Assembly (NCBI GenBank): GCA_016712275.1
Contig: JADJRI010000011.1
Location: 76,655 to 140,654, forward strand
Length of the DNA stretch: 64,000 nucleotides
Direction: 5' to 3'
Source: Planctomycetota bacterium
GTDB taxonomy: Bacteria > Planctomycetota > Phycisphaerae > UBA1845 > UTPLA1
The position numbers were made by a program, and so were the translations under genes. Shown here in pieces: positions 1 to 11,666 of this stretch. The notes below the pieces were generated by a model. That model searched no databases and was not told the DNA's origin. It worked only from the letters and a program-made list of their open reading frames with translations. Numbering within the stretch: the stretch's first letter is position 1; the number at the start of each line of letters is the position of its first letter.

Positions 1-67
1 ATCATCTCTGAGCTTCCCAACTATCGAAAACGATAATTCGAAATTGTGCTGACCTGTATCGAGTCGG

Positions 68-85
68 GCTGATCCGAAGATCAGC
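68..85 (-). other. Hairpin with UUCG loop just downstream of 16S
   Basis: On the minus strand, 26 bases past the 16S 3' end, the arms GCTGATC and GATCAGC enclose a TTCG tetraloop, a perfect and very stable hairpin. No T-run follows, so it looks more like a processing or spacer structure than an intrinsic terminator. Its role is inference. Confidence 0.5.
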
Positions 86-107
86 GGAAACTCGTCTAGG
101 TATCCCC

Positions 108-1685
<1,578 letters not shown>

Positions 1686-1942
1686 TTATTCGTTGAATAC
1701 AGCCCACCGAAGTGGACCGCGAATTCTGCGAATTGACAACGCGATTCGGCAATTGTTCCGAACCCGTTGAAGGCTCATAAAGCTCGTCTGCTAACGAGAA
1801 AATGAGTTGCCGAAGATCGCAAGCGACCTTCGACGCACCTTAAATGCGGTCGAATAAATTCGACCGACTTTAGGATCGGCCGCCCTAGGGCAAAAGCAGG
1901 CCCAGAGGCAACCTCACATTCTCGTGGCGATCTCTGTTCACT

Positions 1943-1954
1943 TTTCAAAGAGCA
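1943..1954 (-). promoter_or_regulatory. boxA-like antitermination motif in the rRNA leader
   Basis: The minus strand reads TGCTCTTTGAAA about 260 bases upstream of the 16S 5' end. This closely matches the boxA consensus TGCTCTTTAACA bound by NusB/S10 in rRNA leaders. Its position between the predicted promoter and 16S supports the call. Confidence 0.6.
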
Positions 1955-2024
1955 GTTCGTCAGCCAAAAAGCCGACGAAATCACCCCGCAAATGACGTTG
2001 CCGTCACTTACAGGCGAGCAGCGT

Positions 2025-2052
2025 AATGTATCAAGGCCTTTGGGTGTGTCAA
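2025..2052 (-). promoter_or_regulatory. Predicted rRNA promoter
   Basis: On the minus strand a perfect TTGACA (2047-2052) is followed after 16 bases by TACATT (2025-2030), a fair sigma70-type -10. It directs transcription through boxA into 16S. The stretch 1686-2277 has no convincing protein gene and is best read as rRNA leader plus promoter region. The prediction rests on consensus match and position only. Confidence 0.55.
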
Positions 2053-2277
2053 GTCGGTTTTGCAAGACTTTTTGAGAATTTTCATGGGAAACTTATGCCC
2101 CTTCTCCACCTGTCGCACCCTCCGATCGCAACCAGTTAAGCTACCGAATGTTAAATCGTGCCTCAAAATCGTAAGGCGTGGGCTTTTGCCTCGTTATAAT
2201 CGCAAAAATGCCCGTCAGCGGGGCAACGGCCTGCAAGTCGGCCGTGCAAAACCGAGTCCAATTGGGAAACGACGCTC

Positions 2278-2844
2278 ATGAATCGCGATCAGGCCTGGCA
2301 ACTTGTGTGCGAAAATGTTGAATCCGTCGCTCTTCGCCAGCACATGCTGTCGGTCGAAGCGGCGATGCGAACATATTCCGAAATCATGGGAGGCGACGCT
2401 GATACATGGGGAATCGTCGGACTGCTTCACGATTTCGATTATGAACGATGGCCCGAGCCGCCGGCCCACACCCGTGAAGGCGCAGCCATCCTTCGCGATC
2501 GTGGCGTTGATGAAGAAACCATTGGCGCAATCATGTCGCATGCAGAATGGAATCACGAGCAATATCCGCTCGATCGACCCATACGCAAGGCACTGACGGC
2601 CGTCGATGAACTTTGCGGATTTGTCTACGCAGTGGCACTCGTTCGCCCGACGCGACTCGACGGCATGGAACCTTCATCGGTCAAGAAAAAGCTGAAGGCG
2701 ACGCAGTTCGCGGCGGCCGTGAGTCGCGCGAACATTCATCGCGGCGCGGAGCTCGTGGGTTGGACGCTGGACGAGCACATCGAGAATTGCATCAGGGCGA
2801 TGCAGGGCGTGGCCGGCGAAATCGGATTGAAACTCGGAACCTGA
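2278..2844 (+). CDS. HD-domain phosphohydrolase (HDIG type)
   Basis: This 188-residue soluble protein belongs to the HD metal-dependent phosphohydrolase superfamily. Candidate metal ligands can be seen in order: H22, the signature H51-D52 within LLHDFDYERW, a histidine cluster near 88-93 (SHAEWNH) and D110 in AVDELCGF. This is the short single-domain HDIG form found in many bacteria, often annotated as a hydrolase of unknown substrate. It stands alone, transcribed away from the 16S gene, with no signal peptide or membrane segment. The ATG at 2278 follows a weak purine-rich stretch (GGGAAACGACG). The specific substrate cannot be told from sequence. Confidence 0.85.
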   Translation: MNRDQAWQLVCENVESVALRQHMLSVEAAMRTYSEIMGGDADTWGIVGLLHDFDYERWPEPPAHTREGAAILRDRGVDEETIGAIMSHAEWNHEQYPLDRPIRKALTAVDELCGFVYAVALVRPTRLDGMEPSSVKKKLKATQFAAAVSRANIHRGAELVGWTLDEHIENCIRAMQGVAGEIGLKLGT

Positions 2845-2942
2845 TCGAAGCCAATCAGGAGTGATACGTGGTGTGGCGGGCAAGGCTCGCGAAACAATAG
2901 CTGCAACGACATTCTTATTGCGCGCATGATAAAGGATTTCAA

Positions 2943-5560
2943 ATGAACCAGTGGAGTGGGTTTCTACGACGTTCCCTCATTGTTGTCACGCTTCTTGGAC
3001 CATTCTTCGCCCCCGACAAGGGATCGCAGGCCGATGAACCTACGCAATTCGCCAAGGATCGGCCGTTCGACATCGAGCATATCAAGCTCGACTTATACGT
3101 CGAATTGCCGGAAAAGTTTGTTCGATGCCGTGCGGTCATATCGGGCGCGGCCCTTCGATCGCTCGAACAAATCAAGCTGGATGCGGTGGGCTTCGAAGAT
3201 GTCAATGTGATGACACGTCCGGAAGGCGAATCGCGGCGCCGGCCCATTTCGAGAACGACGGGCATCACATCATTGTAAGACCGGCTCGGTCGATGGGCGT
3301 GGGAGACAAGCTGGACATTCTCGTGGATTACACGTTGAACGATCCAAAGTCGGGGCTGCATTTCTTCGCGCCCTCGGAAGAGGAGCCAAACGAGCCCTAC
3401 CTCCTATGGTCTCAGGGGCAGTCAATCGACAATCGCTACTGGGTGCCCTGCTTCGACCATCCCAACGAAATGCAGACGACCGAACTGCTATGCACGGTCG
3501 CCAAGCCCTACACGGCTTTTAGCAACGGCGACCTGAAGAAGGTGGAGGAAAACAGCGACGGCACGCGAACATTTCATTACGTCCAGAACAAGCCCCATGT
3601 CTCCTATCTCATAACACTTGTCGTGGGTGAGTTTGCCACCAAAACTGAAACGTGGCGCGGCATTCCCGTGTCATACCACGCACGGCCGCAGCACGAATCA
3701 AAACTGGAAAGATCGTTCAAGAACACGCCGAAGATGCTCGAATTCTTCAGCGAGAAAATCGGCGTTCCGTATGCCTGGTCAAAATACGCTCAAGTGTGTT
3801 GCTACGGGTTCGGCGGCGGAATGGAAAATACAAGTTCGACAACACTGGGCGAGCGCGCCCTTTACGATGAAAGACGGATTCTGACCGACGATCCGGACGG
3901 CCTGATCGCCCACGAAATGGCCCACCAGTGGTTCGGCGATCTGCTCACTTGCCGCGAGTGGGCCCACATCTGGCTGAACGAAGGCTTCGCCTCCTACTTT
4001 GAAGCGCTATGGGATGAACAAAACAACGGCGCGGATGAATTCGCCTACAACATGCGCGGCAAGGCCCGCGGTGCGATTCAAGGCGGGCGCGACCATCCCG
4101 TCGTCTGGCGAAGCTACAGCAATCCCGATGAACAATTCGACTCCCGGGCCTATCCCAAAGGCGCATGGGTTCTGCATATGATTCGCCGCCAGCTCGGCGA
4201 TGAGCTGTTTTGGTCGGTAATGAAGACATATGTCACTCGATTTTCACACAAGACCGTCGAGACGGTTGACCTGAGAAAAACTATCGAAGAAGTCACCGGT
4301 CGCAGCTTCGAACGTTTCTTTTATGATTGGACCGAGCGTTCCGGCAGCCCCGACGTAAAGGTGACTTATTCCTGGCTCGCGGATGACCATCTCGCCAAAC
4401 TGACGGTCGAACAAACGCAAAAGGAAGACCCATTCCATTTCCCACTGACGTTTGTATTCGGCATGGAAGAGGGCAAGCCGCATCGCGTCACCCACAATGT
4501 CACCGAACGCAAATGCACATTTTACGTTCCACTGTCGACGTCGCCGCTCAGCATGAGCATTGATCCGGAACAGGCCGTTCTCATGACGCTGACGCGCGAG
4601 CAGCCGCACAATATCTGGGTGGAACAATTGCACAACACGAATGCATCCGCACGAATCGATGCGGTACAACATCTCGCGAAGAGCGCATCGCACGCCGACA
4701 TGAGCCTGCTGGCTTTGCGTTTGTCCGAGGATCCATTCTGGGCGGTTCGATCGGAAATTGCCGGAAAACTGGGCGAAGCGGAATCCGACATTGCGAAACA
4801 GGCGCTCCTCGCCAATACCGATGCGGAAGACGCCAGGGTTCGCGCGGCAGTGGTCGAGGCGCTGTCACAATTCGATGACGATGAAGACGCGGCCAAGGCG
4901 CTGGCCGGGATCGTCGCTAAAGGCGACCCCAGCTATCGTGTCGAAACGGCCGCGATCCGGGGCTATGCAAAGCTGCGCGAAAGCGAAGCCGTCAAGGCCA
5001 TCATCGCGGCATTGGATCGCGAGTCGGATCGCGAAGTCATTCGCGTCGCGGTATTGGAATCGCTGGGAGAGCATGGCGGGGACGATGCATTCGACATCAT
5101 TCAGGAATGGCTCGACGCCAAACGACCGCTGGAATGTCGCGGCGCCGCAATAAAAGCCCTGGGTAAATTGGCTTCGCGCGACGTCCTGAACAAAAAGCAA
5201 CTCAAGGATTTGTTCCCCTTGCTCGAACGATCGCTCGACGCGAAACCAAGCGAGATTTGCCGCGCCGCCGTCAGCGCCTGCTATGACATGGGGCCCGCGG
5301 CAAGACAACTTGAGAAGAAAGTAGAGGCCCTCTCCACGAAGGGCCGTCGACGATCGAGGGCCTTTGCCCGCGAAGCGCTGAAGAAAATGCGCCAGAAGAA
5401 AAAAACCGAGGACTTCGCCGCCGAACTTCGCGAAAAGTTGGAGGGCCTTGTCAAGGAAAACGAAAAACTGGCGGAAGAACTGGAAAAAATCAAGGCGATT
5501 CAATCCAGGGAAGTGGAAGCATCGAGCGAGCCGGCGGAGCATCCGGCGACATCAAAATGA
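2943..5560 (+). CDS. Secreted M1-family metallopeptidase with C-terminal HEAT repeats (frameshifted)
   Basis: The gene encodes an aminopeptidase N-like zinc peptidase of about 870 residues. The N-terminus (2943 on) has a signal peptide with the hydrophobic run SLIVVTLLGPFF, then the M1 beta domain. The exopeptidase motif appears as GGGMENTSS near 3820, the zinc site HEMAHQWFGD near 3910, and the third ligand in NEGFASYFE near 3980. From about 4640 to 5330 follow HEAT-like alpha repeats, and the last 50 residues form a charged coiled coil rich in Lys and Glu. The reading frame must shift by -1 around 3229-3242, in a GC-rich stretch, to join the signal-bearing N-terminus to the catalytic body; both sides match the family, so this is one gene. 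An export role in peptide scavenging is likely. Confidence 0.85.
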
Positions 5561-5629
5561 CCCCGATTGTGCCAGGGCCATATCCCGTGTCCGAGCATTG
5601 ATTGCAACGTGACAAACTTACGGAATCGT

Positions 5630-5666
5630 AAAGGAGCCGAGGGTCAGAATAACCTCGGCTTCCTTT
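5630..5666 (+). terminator. Intrinsic terminator after the M1 peptidase gene
   Basis: AAAGGAGCCGAGG and CCTCGGCTTCCTTT form a strong stem with a 10-base loop, followed by a short pyrimidine tract. It lies 70 bases past the stop codon. Confidence 0.7.
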
Positions 5667-5702
5667 CTGCGCGGTCGGTGCATGCACGCATCCAGAGGCA
5701 AA

Positions 5703-6035
5703 ATGATGAAAACGATCATCCTTCTCACATTCTCCAACTTGTTCATGACCATCGCCTGGTACGGTCATCTGAAATTCAAAAACGTCGGCATGATGAAGGT
5801 CATCCTTATCAGTTGGGGAATCGCATTCTTCGAATACTGCCTGCAGGTGCCCGCCAATCGGCTGGGGCACGGCCAATTCGACGCCGCACAACTCAAGACT
5901 ATTCAGGAAATTATCACCCTGATCGTCTTTTGCGGTTTTTCGGTGCTCTTCTTAAAAGAGGAACTAAAGTGGAATTACATTGTCGGCTTTGTGCTGATTG
6001 CCGCCGCGGGCTTTTTCGTGTTTAAGAAGTGGTGA
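5703..6035 (+). CDS. DMT-family small membrane protein (DUF486)
   Basis: A protein of about 110 residues with four predicted transmembrane helices: IILLTFSNLFMTIAWYG at the start, VILISWGIAFFEYCLQVPAN, then ITLIVFCGFSVLFL and IVGFVLIAAAGFFVF. The CLQVPANRLGHGQF and FSVLFLKEELKWNYIVGF motifs are characteristic of the DUF486 half-size drug/metabolite-transporter-like family, whose substrate is unknown. Two ATGs lie side by side (5703, 5706); an AGAGG about 10 bases upstream supports either. It is followed at 20 bases by two tiny membrane ORFs. Confidence 0.88.
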   Translation: MMKTIILLTFSNLFMTIAWYGHLKFKNVGMMKVILISWGIAFFEYCLQVPANRLGHGQFDAAQLKTIQEIITLIVFCGFSVLFLKEELKWNYIVGFVLIAAAGFFVFKKW

Positions 6036-6054
6036 GAAAGGACGGTTGCGAATC

Positions 6055-6210
6055 ATGTGGTTTCCAACGCTACCACCGATGCGATCCGGCATGGCAGGAA
6101 AATCCTGCGGAAGCTGGCTTTCGCTCGTCGTTATTTTTCTGATCACGCTGGCGGCCGGCAGCGCTTTTCTTTGGGTCTGGAAGCAGGCATTCGAAATCGT
6201 CCATCCTTAA
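6055..6210 (+). CDS. Small single-pass membrane protein
   Basis: A 51-residue ORF starting 19 bases after the DUF486 gene, with AAAGGACGG in the usual ribosome-binding position. It has one hydrophobic segment (SLVVIFLITLAAGSAFLWVW) and a short charged tail. I do not recognise a family. It ends 15 bases before a second tiny ORF with a similar C-terminal pattern, suggesting a paralogous pair. It may be a small accessory membrane subunit, but that is inference. Confidence 0.45.
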   Translation: MWFPTLPPMRSGMAGKSCGSWLSLVVIFLITLAAGSAFLWVWKQAFEIVHP

Positions 6211-6225
6211 CGAAACAAACATGCA

Positions 6226-6360
6226 GTGGATGAAATACCCGACAAGAAACCCAAAAAACAAAACACCGGCGGCGACGTTTCCGGCTTCTTGTTTATGCTT
6301 GTCTTCGCGGCTATGTTCGGCGGCCTGATCCTCTGGATCTGGAATCGTTTGGCGGGCTGA
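6226..6360 (+). CDS. Second small single-pass membrane protein
   Basis: A 44-residue ORF with a GTG start. It has a Lys-rich N-terminus (DEIPDKKPKKQN) and one transmembrane segment (FLFMLVFAAMFGGLILWIWN). The end LILWIWNRLAG resembles AFLWVWKQAFE of the preceding small protein, so the two may be diverged duplicates. The polarity suggests a cytoplasmic basic N-terminus. No family recognised; short length limits confidence. Confidence 0.4.
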   Translation: MDEIPDKKPKKQNTGGDVSGFLFMLVFAAMFGGLILWIWNRLAG

Positions 6361-6390
6361 ACAGGAAACCCGTACATCACAAACAATTTC

Positions 6391-6461
6391 GGGTACTGGT
6401 AAAGCTTGATGTGGCTCAGCCACCCACGGCTGTGGAATTTCATCAAACTTCTCCGTTACCC
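6391..6461. repeat. Dispersed palindromic element, copy A
   Basis: An imperfect palindrome of about 70 bases between GGGTACTGG and CCGTTACCC, with inner arms AAAGCTTGATG and CATCAAACTT and a core GGCTCAGCCACCCACGGCTG. The core and the sequence TGTGGAATTTNATCAAACTT recur near 20.0, 25.9 and 48.0 kb. It sits directly upstream of apgM, between two genes. Confidence 0.65.
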
Positions 6462-6528
6462 AATTTCGCAACTTGGATTCGCGGTGTATATTTCGCCGCA
6501 AGAGTCACGAATTCCGGGAATCGCCGCC

Positions 6529-7723
6529 TTGAACACCAAATATGCCATGATTCTGCCGGACGGCGCCGCTGACGAGCCGCTGGCACAGCTCGGCGGCAAG
6601 ACGCCGCTGGAAGCCGCCCACATTCCCAACATCGACAGCATCGTCGAGGAGGGCCGCCTCGGCACCGTGCGCACCGTGCCCGACGGCTATGCCCCCGGCA
6701 GCGATGTCGCAACCATGTCACTGCTCGGCTACGACGTGCGCGAATTCTACACCGGCCGCGTGCCGATCGAGGCCGTCGCCCAGAAGCTTCCGCTCCAGCC
6801 CGACGACATCATCTTTCGCTGCAATTTCGTGAACGTGACAAAAGGCGAAATGAGCGATTTCACCGCCGGCCACATCCGAAGTTCCGAAGCGAAGCAGATC
6901 ATCGACGCGCTCAACGCGAAGCTCGCCGGCGAAGGCGTCACATTTTATCCCGGCGTTTCCTATCGAAACCTCATGGTCATCCGCGACGAAGTCGCCCAGT
7001 CGGCCGTCTGCATGCCGCCGCACGACATCCCCAATGAACCCATCGCAGAGTATTGGCCCAATGGCAAGGGCGGCAAGCGCGTGAGCGACATCATGGATCG
7101 CGCGGCAGATCGTCGCCGGGCACGATGTCAACAAAGTGCGCGGCGACCTGGGCGAAGTGCCCGCGACGGACATCTGGCTCTGGGGACAGGGCGTTGTACC
7201 CATCCTGCCTCGCTTCAAACAAAAGTATGGCGTGCGCGGTGCTGTCATCGCCGCGGTCGATCTGATTCGGGGGTTGGGGCGACTCTTGGGCTGGCCGATC
7301 ATCGACGTGCCGGGCGCGACGGGTTACATCGACACTGACTACGCGGCGAAGGGACAGCACGCAGTCAAAGCGCTCGACGAGTACGATCTGGTTGCCGTGC
7401 ACATCGAAGCGCCGGATGAGGCCGGCCACATGGGCGATGCCGCCGCGAAGATCGAGGCGCTGGAGCGGATCGACGAGCACATCGTCGGCCCGGTGTTGGA
7501 AAAGCTCCGCACCTTCGAACGCTGGCGAATCCTCGTCTCACCCGATCATCCAACGCCAGTCGCCCACCGCACCCACACCAACGCCCCGCCCCCCTTCTGC
7601 ATGGCCGGAACCGACGTGCCGCCCGGGATTCTGAAGCGAGCTTTCAGCGAACGCGCGGCGGCCGAAAGTGATTTTCATGTGTCGCAGGGCCACGAGTTGA
7701 TGGATCATTTTTTGCGGCCCTGA
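6529..7723 (+). CDS. apgM: Cofactor-independent phosphoglycerate mutase, archaeal type (frameshifted)
   Basis: Interconverts 3- and 2-phosphoglycerate in glycolysis without 2,3-bisphosphoglycerate. The N-terminus KYAMILPDGAADEP carries the metal-binding aspartate of the alkaline-phosphatase fold, and GSDVATMSLLGYD carries the phosphoserine region. Later motifs VAVHIEAPDEAGHMGD, SPDHPTPV and HTNAPPPF are typical of the ApgM family. A TTG at 6529 gives MNTKYAMILPDGAAD, which matches the family start; the ATG at 6547 is the alternative. Codons upstream of 6529 belong to a repeat element. The frame changes near 7105-7115 (GCAGATCGTCGCC), apparently by loss of two bases. The C-terminal half then continues to 7723. 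Located 84 bases before pyk, another lower-glycolysis gene. Confidence 0.9.
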
Positions 7724-7764
7724 CATCCACACTGAATTCTCGTGCGGTAACAGCCGAAGTATCG

Positions 7765-7782
7765 GACAGATTGCAATCTGTC
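7765..7782. promoter_or_regulatory. 18-base perfect palindrome upstream of pyk
   Basis: GACAGATTGCAATCTGTC is a perfect palindrome in the 84-base gap between apgM and pyk, 26 bases before the pyk start. It has the size and symmetry of a dimeric repressor operator. No regulator can be named. Confidence 0.4.
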
Positions 7783-7807
7783 TGCATTGAATTGAGAATC
7801 GCCACCC

Positions 7808-9254
7808 ATGATCCAAACCAAAATCGTCGCCACCCTCGGCCCCGCCACCGATTCCGTCGAAACGCTCACCGCGCTCATCAACGCCGGCGTCGATGTCTTC
7901 CGTCTCAACTTCTCCCACGGCAAGCTCGAGCAGCATGCAAAAACGCTCGCCAACATTCGCACCGCCTGCGAGTCCACCGGCTCCATGGCCGCTGTTCTCG
8001 GCGACCTGTGCGGCCCGAAGATTCGCATCGACCCCGTCGAAAACGACGCCTTCCTCATCGCCAACGGCGCGAATCGACATCGTCGCCGGCCACCTCACCG
8101 GCAACGCCGTGCGCATCTCCACCAATCGCCCCGAGCTGATCCGCGAAGTCGGCGTCGGCCATCGCGTCTTGATCGACGATGGGGCCGTGCGACTGCGCGT
8201 CGATAAGGCGGAGGCCGACCGGCTGACGTGCGTCGTCGAAGTCGGCGGCACGATTCGAAACCGCAAAGGCGTCAACCTGCCCGACAGCAATCTGCAAATG
8301 TCCGCAATGACCGACAAGGATCGCGAAGACCTGGCCTGGGCCATTGAAAACAAGCTGGACTATGTCGCCCTTTCGTTCGTACGCAGCGCCGCCGACCTTC
8401 ACGAATTGCAGGGCCTTTTGCCGCTCGCGGGCTGCGACCTGCGCATCGTCGCGAAGATCGAAACGATGGCCGCCATCGGCCACCTGGAGGAAATCGTCGA
8501 AACCGCGGATGTCATCATGGTGGCACGTGGCGACCTCGGCGTCGAAATGGATCTGGCGCGGGTGCCCATCCTCCAAAAGCGCATCGTGCGCATGTGCCAG
8601 ACCGCCGGCAAGCCGGTGATCGTCGCGACGCAAATGCTCCAATCCATGGTCGAAAATGCGGTCGCAACGCGCGCCGAGGTCAGCGACGTGGCCAATGCCA
8701 TTCTCGACGGCGGCGACGCCATCATGCTCAGCGCCGAAACATCGGTCGGCAAATACCCCATCGAGGCCGTCAAAACGATGGGCGAAATTGCCCTCGAAAC
8801 AGAGCAGTTTCTCCGCGAAAAGAACGAGGGCATGCGGGTCGATGCCTCGCGCACGCTTCGCCGAATCACAACGGCCGTCGCCCACGGCGCCAGCATGGTC
8901 TCGCGCGAAATGGACGCCAAGCTGGTCGCCGTCTGGACCGACACCGGCAACACCGGCCGCCTGCTCAGCAAAACGCGCCTGAACGTGCCGGTCATCGGCC
9001 TGTCGCCCGACCTGCACGTCTGCCGCCGCATGTCGATGTATTACGGCGTTATTCCCATTCAGGCGAACCGCCCCGAGCGAATCCTGCAAATGCTCAAAGA
9101 GCTGGATGAGCTTCTCATCCGTGAGAAGTTTGTGGTGGCCAATGACCTGATCGTCGTCGTGGCGGGTACACGACTCGACAAGGAAGGCGCAACAAATGCG
9201 CTCCTGATGCACCTTGTGAGCGGCAGCGCTGATACTGCGCCCATTTTTGCCTGA
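7808..9254 (+). CDS. pyk: Pyruvate kinase (frameshifted)
   Basis: Converts phosphoenolpyruvate and ADP to pyruvate and ATP. The order of motifs is canonical: KIVATLGPATDS at the start, FRLNFSHG, GDLCGPKIR, the B domain (HRVLIDDGAVRLRV), NLPDSNLQ, the catalytic VARGDLGVEMDL near 8520, ATQMLQSM, and the nucleotide-binding SAETSVGKYPIEAV. The C-terminal allosteric domain runs to 9254. The frame shifts near 8064-8075 (GGCGCGAATCGACATC), consistent with loss of one CG dinucleotide. Both parts together give a full-length enzyme of about 480 residues. A housekeeping gene is unlikely to be broken, so a sequence error is suspected. The palindrome upstream may be an operator. Confidence 0.93.
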
Positions 9255-9375
9255 GCGCAGTGTCAGACCGCGTTGATTCGACGATCGCACATTCTTAAGT
9301 CCAATCTCCGTCGATAAATAACCCAGAAGTGCTTAATTGCGACGCTCGCCGCGCCGCCGGCAACAGGGAATCTTC

Positions 9376-10683
9376 ATGCACAAATCACCCGATCCGATGT
9401 CGACAGCAGGACTTCGAAAAACTGACAAATCCTCGTCACCCCGGCACGTAGAGTATAAAGACCAGCGCGTCACCACGATCTGTCACCCCGTCTGGCGTCT
9501 GGGTCGCGGCGGCCTCGAACGACAGCTTGTACAATCCGTTAATCGTCTGCCCGGTGATCAATTCAGGCACATCGTCGCCGTGTGCGGGTGGGACGAAAGC
9601 AGCGAGACGCTGGCATCGCAAATCGGCTCGCACGTCGAAGTCATCCGTCAGCCGCTCGACGCCAACATGCACACATGGTCCCGGCGTCTGGCGACGACAT
9701 TGACCGATCGCGCGGTCGACCTGGTGCATGTTCGCGGGCTCTCGCTGCTTCTCGATTCGTTGATGGCCGTTGAATTGCACGGTGAATGCCGCATCGCGTG
9801 CAGCTTTCACGGATTTCAGTCGGCCGGCGGAGATTTTCACGGCGTGCGGAAAAAGGTTTATCGCGAGGCGCTGCTGCGGTGCCACGATCGATGGGCAGTC
9901 AGCGGTGCCGCCGCAAAAGCCATTACGCGGGAATTGAACCTGCCGAGCGATTCGTTTGGCGTTGTACGCAATGGCGTGGATACCACACGCTTTGTCCCGG
10001 CTGCCGACAAGACTGCTTTGCGCGGCGCGCTGCAGTTGCCGCTGGATCGAATCATTGCACTCTGCCTGGGGAATCTAAAACCCATCAAGGGACAGGCCGT
10101 GCTGCTCGAAGCGCTCGGTCGCATCGGCCATGCCGCCGAGCAAGCCACCATTGTCTTCATCGGTGAAGACGGCATGGACGGCCGGCTCCAGCGATGGGCG
10201 AAACACAATCTGGAATTTGTGGATGTGCGGTTTATTCGCGAACAGGATGATCCGCTGCCCTGGTATCAGGCCGCGGACATCTTTGTACAGCCATCGCTCT
10301 CCGAGGGACTTTCGAACGCACTGCTCGAGGCCATGGCCTGCGAACTCGCGGTGATCGCGACAAATGTCGGTGGAAATGCAGACGTCGTGGTCGACGGTCG
10401 AACCGGCTGCCTGGTTCCGGAAAATGATGCCGCAAGTCTGGCATTCGCGCTGGCCCAACTCGTGACCCGACCCGCCATTCGAGGCGTGCTGGCCCGCGCA
10501 GCCCGCGCTCGGATGCTTAACGAGTTTGGCGTCGAAACAATGATCAACGACCTGGCGAAAAAATATGCCGCGATCATGGCTGAACCGGACTGCGAATTAA
10601 CAGACGGCTTCAACGATCGGCGATTGGGCCTTCCACTCGTTGCGATCGACGATCCGCACATGATCGCGTCGATTCATGCCTGA
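9376..10683 (+). CDS. Glycosyltransferase family 4
   Basis: A GT-B fold glycosyltransferase of about 435 residues. The N-terminal half begins HPVWRLGRGGLERQLVQ with the Gly-rich acceptor loop, and the C-terminal half has FGVVRNGVDTTRFVP, CLGNLKPIKGQ and the EX7E sugar-nucleotide motif SLSEGLSNALLEAM near residue 310-325. The ATG at 9376 has GGGAA upstream. It is followed by an ABC polysaccharide exporter pair, so it probably adds a sugar to an exported glycan such as O-antigen or exopolysaccharide. Substrate unknown. Confidence 0.88.
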   Translation: MHKSPDPMSTAGLRKTDKSSSPRHVEYKDQRVTTICHPVWRLGRGGLERQLVQSVNRLPGDQFRHIVAVCGWDESSETLASQIGSHVEVIRQPLDANMHTWSRRLATTLTDRAVDLVHVRGLSLLLDSLMAVELHGECRIACSFHGFQSAGGDFHGVRKKVYREALLRCHDRWAVSGAAAKAITRELNLPSDSFGVVRNGVDTTRFVPAADKTALRGALQLPLDRIIALCLGNLKPIKGQAVLLEALGRIGHAAEQATIVFIGEDGMDGRLQRWAKHNLEFVDVRFIREQDDPLPWYQAADIFVQPSLSEGLSNALLEAMACELAVIATNVGGNADVVVDGRTGCLVPENDAASLAFALAQLVTRPAIRGVLARAARARMLNEFGVETMINDLAKKYAAIMAEPDCELTDGFNDRRLGLPLVAIDDPHMIASIHA

Positions 10684-10726
10684 CTAGCGGCATGCAAATG
10701 AATATCTTTGACCGGCAAAATTACGC

Positions 10727-11590
10727 ATGACCTCCATTCCCACGACAGGCTATTTTCACGATGGCACACCGCAATCGCGGTTTGCGCTGCTGTGGAGATA
10801 TCGCGAACTCGCGTGGATGCTCGCCTGGCGCGACATTCGCGTGAGATACAAGCACTCGATGCTCGGTGCGGCATGGGCCGTCCTGCCGCCGGCGGCGATG
10901 ATGCTCATTTTTACATTTGTCTTTAATCAAGTGGTGCAGGTCGATCGCCAGAAGCTCACCGGCAGCGAGCATTTGCCCTACGCCCTCTTTGCATTTGCCG
11001 GCCTGGTGCCGTGGACCTTCTTCGCCAACGGCCTCACCGGCGCGATCGGCTCGCTTGTTTCCAATCGGCCGCTGGTGACAAAAATCTACTTCCCGCGCGA
11101 AGTGTTTCCCATCTCAGCCTTGCTCAGCGCACTGGTCGATTTTCTCGTCGGAATGGTTGTGTTGGTGGTGTTTGGAGCGGTCATCCACTTCCAGAACGGG
11201 CAATGGCAGTTTCACCCAAGCTTGACGCTCATTTGCCTTCCGATTGTCGTCTTGGTGCAGGTCACCTTCATGCTGGGGCTCGGACTGATTCTCGCCATGG
11301 CCAATCTCTTTTATAGGGATGTCGGTTTTCTATTTCGATCCATCATCCAGCTCTGGATGTTTATCACCTGCGTGATTTACCAACTCGAGGCAACCGCCGT
11401 CTGGAAACGGCTGCTCATTCACTTGAACCCGATGACGCCCATTATTCGAGCCTATCGGGATTGCCTGCTCCATGGACGTTGGCCTTTCGATCTACCGTTT
11501 CTGGGTGCGGCGGCCGTGTCCGTCATTGTACTTCTCGCAGGTTGGCGATGGTTCCGGCTCCGCGAGCATGAATTCGCGGAGACGATCTAG
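10727..11590 (+). CDS. ABC-2 type polysaccharide export permease (Wzm-like)
   Basis: A 287-residue integral membrane protein of the ABC2_membrane family with about six transmembrane helices. The N-terminal ELAWMLAWRDIRVRYKHSMLG is the hallmark amphipathic entry of TagG/Wzm/KpsM permeases, and AFAGLVPWTFFANGL, LVTKIYFPREVFPISA and LNPMTPIIRAYRDCLL are further family motifs. It pairs with the ATPase gene 76 bases downstream. Together they would export a lipid-linked polysaccharide across the inner membrane. Confidence 0.92.
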   Translation: MTSIPTTGYFHDGTPQSRFALLWRYRELAWMLAWRDIRVRYKHSMLGAAWAVLPPAAMMLIFTFVFNQVVQVDRQKLTGSEHLPYALFAFAGLVPWTFFANGLTGAIGSLVSNRPLVTKIYFPREVFPISALLSALVDFLVGMVVLVVFGAVIHFQNGQWQFHPSLTLICLPIVVLVQVTFMLGLGLILAMANLFYRDVGFLFRSIIQLWMFITCVIYQLEATAVWKRLLIHLNPMTPIIRAYRDCLLHGRWPFDLPFLGAAAVSVIVLLAGWRWFRLREHEFAETI

Positions 11591-11666
11591 TGTGACACAG
11601 ATATGACACGACCGGCGAATCGTTGCCTCGCTGTATAGGCGCAATCTAAGAATCACCCATGGACTC

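Noticed and set aside
6406..6528. Upstream ATG at 6406 as the apgM start
   Set aside because: The added codons come from the palindromic element and no homologue has such an N-terminus; TTG 6529 gives the family start.
8055..9290. Long minus-strand ORF of about 411 codons opposite pyk
   Set aside because: It is the antisense of conserved pyruvate kinase codons, with His/Asp-rich low-similarity content typical of shadow frames in GC-rich DNA.
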